Of a stretch of DNA of 7,713 bases, positions 1-6,172 are shown piece after piece. Both the position numbers and the translations under genes were made by a program. Origin of the DNA: Gemmatimonadota bacterium (GTDB lineage: Bacteria > Orphanbacterota > Orphanbacteria > Orphanbacterales > Orphanbacteraceae); assembly GCA_013002425.1 (NCBI GenBank), contig JABDJQ010000120.1, positions 1-7,713 on the forward strand. Direction: 5' to 3'. Each line of letters opens with the position of its first letter. Position 1 is the stretch's first letter. Below the pieces are notes generated by a model. It did not search any database. It was not told the DNA's origin and saw only the letters and a list, made by a program, of their open reading frames with translations.

Positions 1-1
1 G

Positions 2-850
2 GACGACCCGCTGCGCGTGATCGCGAACGACGCCTCGGACTGGCTTCTCGAGCGCGCCGCGCCGTTCGTGCCCGACTCGTCCGGCGATTTCAGCGTGGCG
101 CTTCAGGTCGCGAACGCGCAGGTGTACAGCGACCATGCCTCGTTCTGGGCGAACGGATACTCCGCCGTGCAGATCAGCGAAACGATCGATATCACGACCA
201 ACCCGCTTCACACGCTCGGCGATACCCTCGGCCATCTCGATTTCGACTTCGCCGAGAACGCGGTCAAGCTCATCGCCTCGCTGACGCACGATCTCGCCGG
301 CCCGTTCGAGCTTGCGGCGCCGGCGCTGAGCGCCGCGAACGACGGTCTCGATGTCGTGCTCTCGTGGAACGAGGTCCCGGGGGCGGCGGCGTACACGATC
401 GAACGGAACGGCGTGCTGATCGCGGAGCTCGGCGGCGACGCGAGGGAGTACCGGGATGCCGGAGCGTGCTGCGGGGAACGAGACTATACGATCACGGCAA
501 GCACTGGCGCGCTCAGGAGCGAAGCGGCGAGCGCAACGATCGTTTCGATCCCGGAGAGCATGGCGCCCTATCCGAACCCTTCGACCGGCGGCGGCGTCTT
601 CATTCCGTATCAGTCGGCCTCGCCGACGAAAATCGCGCGGCTCGGAAGCGCGGTCCGCGTCTCGATCTACGCGCCGTCCGGGCGGCTCGTCCGCGTGTTG
701 ACCGCGGAGCGACAGGACGCCTGGCGCGTCGGCGTCCTCGAATGGAACGGACGCGACAGCGGCGGCGAATCGGTCGCCGCCGGCGTCTATCTGATCAAGA
801 TCGATAACGGGGATACGGAACAGACGAGGAAGATCACGCTCGTCCGCTGA
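2..850 (+). CDS. M28-family zinc peptidase, C-terminal part, with Fn3-like and FlgD-like C-terminal domains (5' partial)
   Basis: The reading frame is open from the left edge, so the true start lies outside; 282 residues are present and the stop is TGA. Numbering from the first residue in the window, residues about 15-100 match the end of an M28 aminopeptidase domain: a YSDHASFW block (S43-D44-H45), then NPLHTLGDT with H70, the position of the last zinc-binding His in the family, then a helix typical of the domain end. The earlier zinc ligands are off the window. Residues about 103-180 look like a fibronectin-III-like beta domain (VVLSWNEVPGAAAYTIERNG). Residues about 187-282 look like a FlgD-Ig/sorting-type domain, with YPNPSTGG at its start, SGRLVRVL, LEWNGRD and AAGVYLIKI near the end. 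Such tails are common on exported proteins in FCB-type bacteria. The likely role is extracellular or envelope peptide hydrolysis; the exact substrate is unknown. It converges on the minus-strand operon and is probably an independent unit. Confidence 0.85.
   Translation, partial: DDPLRVIANDASDWLLERAAPFVPDSSGDFSVALQVANAQVYSDHASFWANGYSAVQISETIDITTNPLHTLGDTLGHLDFDFAENAVKLIASLTHDLAGPFELAAPALSAANDGLDVVLSWNEVPGAAAYTIERNGVLIAELGGDAREYRDAGACCGERDYTITASTGALRSEAASATIVSIPESMAPYPNPSTGGGVFIPYQSASPTKIARLGSAVRVSIYAPSGRLVRVLTAERQDAWRVGVLEWNGRDSGGESVAAGVYLIKIDNGDTEQTRKITLVR
760..782. other. Perfect GC-rich inverted repeat inside the 3' end of the M28 gene
   Basis: A 9-bp perfect stem (C760-G782 inward to A768-T774) closes a 5-nt loop. 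It lies 69-91 nt before the plus-strand stop and the same distance past the minus-strand stop at 851, so it is downstream of the minus-strand operon. There is no T-run on either side, so it is not a standard intrinsic terminator. It encodes the GGESVAAG turn of the FlgD-like domain, and codon choice alone could produce it. Confidence 0.35.
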
Positions 851-1669
851 CTACACTTCGACGCCCACGACTCCCTTGATCGCGAATCCGAAGAGAACGG
901 ACACGACGAAGAAGACGAGCAGCCAGTGCAGGGAGATGCCGGCCAGCTTCATTTCGCGCTCGGGGTACGTGAGGCGGATCTCCTGGATCGGGGAACCCTT
1001 GGGAAGGGGCTTCTCGGCGGGCGCCATCCAGATCGTCAGGAAGTTCGACTGCTCGCGGAATTCCGCCAGCTTCGTGAGCCGCTCACCGACTACGATCCGC
1101 TTCGTCTCGACCGTGCCGCCCGCATTCACGGTTACATCGTACTCGCCGGGCGTGTCGGCGCGCAGGCGCCAGTCGACTTCGTCCTCGGCCACGACCCGCA
1201 TCGCGGCCGTTTCCATCACGAGGCCGGCGGGCGCATCGAGCGTTACGCTTGCCAGATCGACCTCTTCCGCCACCTTCACTTTCAGCAGCGTCACATCGCC
1301 CGGTTCGAGCGGTTTGCGCTGATAGCGCACGTCGAGCTGCACGAGAATCGCCACGACGGGGAGCAGCACGACGAGCAGCGGCGGCACCGCGTACGTCATG
1401 TACTTCGCGTTCGCGAGGAGCGCCTTGCGCTGGGCCGAGAACTGCGCTCGCATGTCGTCGGGGAAGAGCCGGATCTCGAGTATGTACGCCGAGATCTTCG
1501 CCTTCGCGGCCGCGATCGCTTTCTGATTCGACGTGTACTTCCAGACGACTAGCATCACGGCGCCGGTCAGTATGGAGATCACGGTGAGACCGATGATCGG
1601 GTGCATCGACTGAAAGAGCGCGATCAGAAGATCGAAAAATTTCGTAAACGCCTGAACGATTGGCCACAT
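851..1669 (-). CDS. Three-helix membrane protein, Oxa1/EMC3/DUF106-like layout with extracytoplasmic beta domain
   Basis: A 272-aa protein with ATG start and TAG stop; a weak AAGGAA lies about 10 nt upstream of the ATG. Visible segments in order: an amphipathic N-terminus; TM1 about 24-43; a charged, helix-forming stretch 44-90 (WKYTSNQKAIAAAKAKISAY..., with RLFPDD at 67-72) rich in Lys/Arg and so probably cytoplasmic; TM2 about 93-112; a 135-residue domain 113-247 with beta-type repeats such as WRLRADTPGEYDVTVNAGG; and TM3 about 248-266 ending in a short cytoplasmic tail. TM1, cytosolic helical hairpin, TM2, TM3 is the layout of the DUF106/EMC3 branch of the Oxa1 superfamily of membrane insertases; the large external domain between TM2 and TM3 is extra. 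Family assignment rests on topology and general resemblance, not on a search. It is the last gene of the operon, 66 nt after the small ribbon-helix-helix-like gene. A role in membrane-protein insertion or as an envelope scaffold is inference. Confidence 0.8.
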   Translation of the reverse strand: MWPIVQAFTKFFDLLIALFQSMHPIIGLTVISILTGAVMLVVWKYTSNQKAIAAAKAKISAYILEIRLFPDDMRAQFSAQRKALLANAKYMTYAVPPLLVVLLPVVAILVQLDVRYQRKPLEPGDVTLLKVKVAEEVDLASVTLDAPAGLVMETAAMRVVAEDEVDWRLRADTPGEYDVTVNAGGTVETKRIVVGERLTKLAEFREQSNFLTIWMAPAEKPLPKGSPIQEIRLTYPEREMKLAGISLHWLLVFFVVSVLFGFAIKGVVGVEV

Positions 1670-1698
1670 GAGACGACGGTTCCTTCGCTTCGCTTGCG

Positions 1699-1716
1699 GG
1701 GCCTCCTGCGAGGCCC
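1699..1716 (-). other. 7-bp perfect hairpin between the small gene and the membrane-protein gene
   Basis: The 66-nt gap 1670-1735 holds a perfect GC-rich stem of 7 bp (1699-1705 with 1710-1716) and a 4-nt loop. No U-run follows on the minus strand, where the next bases are a purine-rich GCAAGCGAAGCGAAGGAA, so it is not a typical Rho-independent terminator. The 3' arm on the minus strand contains AGGAGG, sequestered in the stem. It may act as a partial terminator, an RNA-processing or stability element that sets the level of the last gene, or it may do nothing. Confidence 0.45.
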
Positions 1717-1735
1717 GATTCGTTGAACGGACCGG

Positions 1736-1930
1736 CTACGAAATGTAGCCGAGGCCCTGGAGCTTCTTCTTGATCTCTTCTTCCGACGCGCTGTCCTCGA
1801 GCCCGCCGAGCTCTTTTTCGAGAGCGTGCACGACGAATTCGTCGACCGAAGAGTAGCCCGCGAGTGCGCTGTACTTCTTGACTCGCTCGAAGAGATCTTT
1901 CGTCAGTTTGACTTTGGGTCCACCGAACAT
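1736..1930 (-). CDS. Small ribbon-helix-helix-like protein with LGYIS C-terminal tail
   Basis: A 64-aa protein with ATG start, TAG stop and a strong GGAGG 5 nt upstream. Residues about 5-42 fit a ribbon-helix-helix fold: a short basic beta strand (PKVKLTK), helix A (DLFERVKKYSALAG), a YSS turn, and helix B (VDEFVVHALEKELG). Classical members of this fold (Arc/MetJ/CopG) dimerise through the strand and bind DNA with it. Residues 45-64 form an acidic/basic helix ending in LQGLGYIS, very like the end of the CysC protein encoded at 7470. It starts 10 nt after the stop of the exported phosphodiesterase gene, and the ribosome site begins directly after that stop, so the two should be co-translated. 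It could be a regulator of the operon, or a small adaptor that uses the RHH part to dimerise. No toxin partner is adjacent. The fold call is moderate; the function is unknown. Confidence 0.8.
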   Translation of the reverse strand: MFGGPKVKLTKDLFERVKKYSALAGYSSVDEFVVHALEKELGGLEDSASEEEIKKKLQGLGYIS

Positions 1931-1935
1931 CGTTG

Positions 1936-1940
1936 CCTCC
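1936..1940 (-). promoter_or_regulatory. Ribosome binding site of the small RHH-like gene
   Basis: GGAGG on the minus strand ends 5 nt before the ATG at 1930 and begins immediately after the TAA of the upstream gene (1941-1943). This is the clearest Shine-Dalgarno site in the window and fixes the start of the 64-aa protein. Confidence 0.8.
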
Positions 1941-3980
1941 TTACTGAAAGACCGGAGTTCCGATCATGTCTTCGTCCTTGTCGACGCCGAATTCGGCGAG
2001 GATCGTCGCGGTCAGATCGTAAAGCGCGGGATCCTGCCTGCTCAACTGGCGGTTCGAGATCAGAATGCCCGGCACGATATCCGCGGCGATACAGTGATCG
2101 CCCGACCACTTGCCGGTGTTGTCCGCGAACCACTCCATCGGGAATTCCCCGAGCGCGGATTCGTTCGAGCCGCGGAAGCTGTAGGCGTATCCGACGTTCA
2201 TGTCGGGCGCGTTCTTCACGTACGGTCCGTCGAACACTTCTTCACTCTTGTAGACTTCCTTGATCGCGAGCGCGCCCGTCTCGGGATCCCGGAGCTCCTT
2301 CAGCTTCGCAATCAGTTCGTTCATCAGTTCGTCGCGTTCTTTGCCGGGGGCGACGGTGCCGTTCTTTTCACGGCCGCGCACGTTGATGTACAGCCCGTTG
2401 ATGCCGAGCGCATACGCCTTCGTGCGGCGCCAGTCGACGTTCATGAAGAAGTCGGAAGAGGCGCGCACGCCCTCCGAATCGTCTTTCAGCGTCAGATAGC
2501 CGTTGTCGGCAAGCCACGAATTCAGATGCACTTCACGATACCAGGGCGCGAACCCGTGGTCCGACATGACGACGAGCGTAACGTCGTCGCCGAGCCGCTC
2601 CATCGCGATGCCGACCGCTTTGTCGAGGCGCTTGAAGATGTTCGTGATGATGTCGGGATACTGCCGCGCCATTTCATCCGACGCCGGGTGCTTCGGATCC
2701 ATGCAGCGCCACATGACGTGCGTCTGCTGGTCGAGCGACGAGAAGTAGAAGAACAGGAAGCCCCATTCGTCCTGCGCAAAATCGCTCACCATCGTTTCGA
2801 AGAGCTTCATGCGCTCGTCGAGCACCAGAGTCGCCTGCGTCAGGAACTCCCCGTCGTCGAAGACTCCCCCTTCGAGCGCTTTCGTATCTTCGGGCATGCC
2901 CTGCGTGTAATAGCGACCGGTTCGTTCCGCGAGTTCCTTCGACCAGTCGTCGGGAGTCGATACCGGTTGCGCGGGATTCAGCGGATCGATCTGCACGGGC
3001 GTCACATAGAGGCTGAACTCGGGGTAGACCGACTTCAGATAGAAGCGCACGGAGCCCCCGACCGCGAATCCCATCGGCGCGGCAGCCGGGCGGATCCTGT
3101 CGCCGAAGCCTTCGTCGCCGAGCATGTAGAACTCGACCGGCACCCATTCGCTGAACTCGCCCGGCGCGAGCACGATTTCCTCGTCGCCGGTCACGATCTT
3201 CGCGACCTGATTCTCCTTGTCGCGGTACATCGTGACGTTCGCGCCCGTCTCTCTTCCCCTCTTGTCGAACGGATTCGGCGGCCCGGGAATCGCCGCTTCG
3301 GACTTGTCACGATCGAAATAGATGTCGACGATCGCGCCGCCCGAGATATCGTCCGCGTCCTCGGGAGGATGCGTCGTAAAGTAGGTGAACGTTCCCGGCG
3401 TGCCCTGCATGTCGGGCGTTCCCATCCCCGACAGCGTGCGGACATTCGTCTGCACCGGCGGGTAATTCGCCGGGATCTTGAAGACCGTGGTCGGGATTTC
3501 GGCGTTCTCGAGCAGTTCCCAGAACGCGCGCCCTTCGCGGAGCAGCACGACCTCGCCGCCGCCGAGCGGCAGCTGCCAGTCGCCCCAGAGTTCGATCGAC
3601 TTCGAAGAGCCGACGGCTTCCGAAGTGCTCAGGAACGGCAGGTAAGTCTTCGGGTCACGGTGAATGAAGTCGAAGATATTGTGGCCGCCCGGGTTCTTGC
3701 CCGTGATGAAGTTCGACCAGGCGACGGGGCTCTGCGGCGGGATGCTCGTCCCGAGCGTCGTGAAGCTCCCCTTCGCGATCAGGCGTTCGAAGTTCGGCAT
3801 GTAACCGTTGTCGATGTGCTCCTGCAGCTGATTCGGATCCATGCCGTCGAATCCGATCACCATCATCTTCTTTTTCGAGTCGGCGAAACCGGGGCCCGTC
3901 ACGAGGGCGATCAGTATGCCGCCCGCAAGGATCCCCGTCGCGATCCCGAAGCGGGACCATCCAGGCCAGTATTTACGCAT
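1941..3980 (-). CDS. Exported alkaline-phosphatase-superfamily phosphodiesterase (NPP-like)
   Basis: A 679-aa protein with ATG start and TAA stop. Residues 1-33 form a signal sequence: basic start, hydrophobic core about 11-28, and a possible cleavage at GFA-DSK (33/34). It could also remain as an uncleaved anchor. The catalytic residues of the NPP/type I phosphodiesterase fold are all visible: D45 in MVIGFDGMD, S84 as nucleophile in PPQSPVAWS, D417 and H421 in SLDQQTH, D474-H475 in SDHGF, and H629 in WSGDHC. These would hold two metal ions, usually zinc. Between S84 and D417 lie 333 residues, about 180 more than in the 424-aa homologue at 6173, including a beta-rich insertion with a FYLK...FSLYVTPVQIDP stretch. 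It is a clear paralogue of the gene just upstream (same blocks GGHNIFDF, RDPKTYLP, GTPGTFTYFTT, HLNSWLADNGYL). Its first codons overlap the stop of that gene by 8 nt. It probably acts on a phosphomonoester or phosphodiester outside the cytoplasm; the substrate is unknown. Confidence 0.9.
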   Translation of the reverse strand: MRKYWPGWSRFGIATGILAGGILIALVTGPGFADSKKKMMVIGFDGMDPNQLQEHIDNGYMPNFERLIAKGSFTTLGTSIPPQSPVAWSNFITGKNPGGHNIFDFIHRDPKTYLPFLSTSEAVGSSKSIELWGDWQLPLGGGEVVLLREGRAFWELLENAEIPTTVFKIPANYPPVQTNVRTLSGMGTPDMQGTPGTFTYFTTHPPEDADDISGGAIVDIYFDRDKSEAAIPGPPNPFDKRGRETGANVTMYRDKENQVAKIVTGDEEIVLAPGEFSEWVPVEFYMLGDEGFGDRIRPAAAPMGFAVGGSVRFYLKSVYPEFSLYVTPVQIDPLNPAQPVSTPDDWSKELAERTGRYYTQGMPEDTKALEGGVFDDGEFLTQATLVLDERMKLFETMVSDFAQDEWGFLFFYFSSLDQQTHVMWRCMDPKHPASDEMARQYPDIITNIFKRLDKAVGIAMERLGDDVTLVVMSDHGFAPWYREVHLNSWLADNGYLTLKDDSEGVRASSDFFMNVDWRRTKAYALGINGLYINVRGREKNGTVAPGKERDELMNELIAKLKELRDPETGALAIKEVYKSEEVFDGPYVKNAPDMNVGYAYSFRGSNESALGEFPMEWFADNTGKWSGDHCIAADIVPGILISNRQLSRQDPALYDLTATILAEFGVDKDEDMIGTPVFQ

Positions 3981-6150
3981 TCGCGACTTCTCTCTCTTCA
4001 GGGGGTGACTGTTTTTCGGTTTGCCCGGCGTCCGATGAATCGACGCGGAAGAACGAGCGCCCCAGCATGTAGGCTGGCCGCTGAATCCCGAAGAGATCGA
4101 GAATCGACGCGCTCATGTCCATGATGCCCGGGTTCTTGCGCGCGAGCTTGCGGCTCGAGAAAAGTACGCCCGGTACGATGCGCCAGTCGAGGCAGTGATC
4201 GCCCGACCACGCTTTCACGTTGTCGATGATGACGTCCGGTTCCGCTTTCCCGACAGCGGCTTCCCACGACTGCCGGTAATGCTCGTCGAACGCGGGGAGA
4301 AGGTCGGGGCCGTTCTGCGCGTAGGGTCCGGTATAGATCTCCTCGGTCTTGAAGACGTCGTTCATGACCTTCGCGCCCGTCTTCGGATCGACCAGCGCTT
4401 CCAGTTTCTCTTTGATCTCCTGGCGAAGCGCCGCCGCTTCTTCGCCGGCCTCCACGATGCCCTGGCCTTCGCGTCCCTTGATGTTCAAATAAATACCGAC
4501 GAGTCCGAAGCTGTACGCTTTCGTCTTCTCCCAGTCGACGCCGCGGAACCAGTCCTTGCACGTCTTGCCGCCGTCTTTCATGACCATGTACCCGTTCTCG
4601 ACGAGCCACGAGTTCAGATTGACGCCGCGCGAGAAATGCGCGAAACCGTGATCCGACATCACCATGAGCACGGTTTTCTTGTCGTCTTTGACCTTGTCCA
4701 TGACGCGGCCCATCATCTCGTCCATGCGAACGTAGAGCTTCTCGATTTCGTCGCGATACGCGTTTTCGTCGAGTTTCGCGTTGGCCGGATGTCCGTCCAT
4801 CAGGTAGCGCTGGAACATGTGCTGCACGCGGTCCGTGCCGTCGAAGCGGCAGACGAGAAAGCCCTTCTTCACCTGCTCCATGCTGTGAAAGAGCATGCGC
4901 TCGCGCTCTTCGTGCGTGATCCACGTCTGCTTCAGAAACGCGTCTTCGTCGATCACCCGTTCGTTCAGCCCCCACGTGTCTTCGCAGAAGCCGAGCGTCG
5001 CGAAGCTTCCCAGCAGTTTCGAAAGGTAGATCGAGTAGAACGTGGGGTGCGAAATCGGCATGGCCGGTTTTTCGGGATCGATCTGAATCGGCGAAACGTA
5101 CAGTTTGAAGTGTTCGCCCATCTCCATGATATAGAACCGCACGAGGCCCCAGACCTTGACGCCGAGCCCTGCGCTGAACGGGGTGCGGATCCACTCGGAA
5201 TACTCGCCCTGTTTCAGCGGGATCTTCTCGCCGTTGTAGTCGATCACGGCGCTCTGCTTCGCGTCGTCGATCGTGACCTTGAACGGCACGGTGAGTTCTT
5301 CTTCTTCGCGCGTCATCGAATTCGACGGACCGAGGATGTCGCCTTCGACGACGTTGCCGCTGCGCTTCACGACGCGCCGGACGCCGCCCGTTGCCGCGCC
5401 CACTTCGCTCTCGTCGGTCGTGTAATACGTGAACGTACCCTGCGAGCCCTTGATATCGGGAACGCACATGGCCGAGAGCAGAAGGCCGTTGTGCTTCTCG
5501 GGCGGAAACGTGATCGGCACGCGCAGAATGTGCGAGAAGATTCCGTACTCGCCGAGGATCTTCCAGAACGGCTGCGACTTGCGCAGCAGGCGCACGACCG
5601 GCTTGCCGAGCGGCAGTTTGTACTTGCCGATATTCAGCACGCGCGACACCGGGCCGATGAAGACCGACGCGAGGTCGGGAAGATACGTGCGGGGATCGCG
5701 GTTCAGGAAGTCGAACTGATTGTGCCGCGAAGGATCGACGCCCGTCGCGAACGAAGACCAAGCGACCGGCGACATCGCCGGGAACACGGTCTGCAGTTCG
5801 TCGAACGTCCCCTGATCCGCGAGCTTCTGAAAGTGCGGCAGTTTACCCTCGGCCATGAACTTCTTGCACTGGTTCGGGTCGAAGCCGTCGAGACCGACCA
5901 CGATCACGCGATCCACGTCCGTCTTCGGCGGCCGCTTCTTGAAGATCAGCTTCCAGACGAAACGAATCGGCCAGAGCAGGATCGAAACGAACGCGAGAAG
6001 GAACGTGACGAAGAGCACCATGAAGGACGAAAGGAACGCGAAGCCCGCGCCCGGTCCGATGTACGCTTCGGCAGGATCCGCGCAGAAAAAGATCGCCGTG
6101 AGCATGACTACCCAGGCGAGAACTCGAGTGTGACGAAAGAACACGTGCAA
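3973..6150 (-). CDS. Membrane-anchored alkaline-phosphatase-superfamily phosphodiesterase (NPP-like)
   Basis: About 725 aa, TAA stop. The frame stays open upstream into the neighbouring gene, but the start is best placed at TTG 6150 (AGGAG 4 nt upstream) or GTG 6144 (10 nt upstream). From the TTG: hydrophobic segment about 10-24, then CADPAEAYIGPGAG, a second segment about 37-62, and a strongly basic stretch (63-76, RFVWKLIFKKRPPK) directly before the catalytic domain. Active-site residues: D88 in VVGLDGFD, S127 in PAMSPVAWS, D440 and H444 in TDRVQH, D500-H501 in SDHGF, H652 in WSGDHC. The 313 residues between S127 and D440 contain the same beta-rich insertion as the downstream paralogue (FYIMEMGEHFKLYVSPIQIDP region). 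A complete two-metal site argues for an active enzyme. Basic residues after the second segment suggest that the catalytic domain faces the cytosol, unlike the exported paralogue. The substrate is unknown. It lies 22 nt after the upstream phosphodiesterase gene. Confidence 0.88.
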   Translation of the reverse strand: MHVFFRHTRVLAWVVMLTAIFFCADPAEAYIGPGAGFAFLSSFMVLFVTFLLAFVSILLWPIRFVWKLIFKKRPPKTDVDRVIVVGLDGFDPNQCKKFMAEGKLPHFQKLADQGTFDELQTVFPAMSPVAWSSFATGVDPSRHNQFDFLNRDPRTYLPDLASVFIGPVSRVLNIGKYKLPLGKPVVRLLRKSQPFWKILGEYGIFSHILRVPITFPPEKHNGLLLSAMCVPDIKGSQGTFTYYTTDESEVGAATGGVRRVVKRSGNVVEGDILGPSNSMTREEEELTVPFKVTIDDAKQSAVIDYNGEKIPLKQGEYSEWIRTPFSAGLGVKVWGLVRFYIMEMGEHFKLYVSPIQIDPEKPAMPISHPTFYSIYLSKLLGSFATLGFCEDTWGLNERVIDEDAFLKQTWITHEERERMLFHSMEQVKKGFLVCRFDGTDRVQHMFQRYLMDGHPANAKLDENAYRDEIEKLYVRMDEMMGRVMDKVKDDKKTVLMVMSDHGFAHFSRGVNLNSWLVENGYMVMKDGGKTCKDWFRGVDWEKTKAYSFGLVGIYLNIKGREGQGIVEAGEEAAALRQEIKEKLEALVDPKTGAKVMNDVFKTEEIYTGPYAQNGPDLLPAFDEHYRQSWEAAVGKAEPDVIIDNVKAWSGDHCLDWRIVPGVLFSSRKLARKNPGIMDMSASILDLFGIQRPAYMLGRSFFRVDSSDAGQTEKQSPPEEREVANA

Positions 6151-6154
6151 AATA

Positions 6155-6159
6155 CTCCT
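6155..6159 (-). promoter_or_regulatory. Ribosome binding site of the membrane-anchored phosphodiesterase
   Basis: AGGAG on the minus strand lies in the short gap after the preceding stop codon (6173-6175). It is 4 nt from TTG 6150 and 10 nt from GTG 6144. There is no ATG in frame nearby; the first ATG is inside the first hydrophobic segment. This site rules out the much longer reading that would overlap the upstream gene. Confidence 0.6.
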
Positions 6160-6172
6160 GATACGATTCTTC

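Noticed and set aside
1736..1930. Antitoxin of a toxin-antitoxin pair
   Set aside because: The size and fold would fit, but the neighbours are a phosphodiesterase and a membrane protein, with no small toxin gene adjacent.
1878..4124. Long open plus-strand frame of about 750 codons opposite the exported phosphodiesterase
   Set aside because: It is antisense to a gene with a full set of catalytic motifs. The translation is Arg/His/Val-rich without domains, a usual by-product of GC-rich codon use on the other strand.
6070..6090. Lipoprotein signal at Cys23 of the membrane-anchored enzyme
   Set aside because: Residues before the Cys (AIFF) do not match a lipobox, and a better cleavage-like ADPAEA follows.
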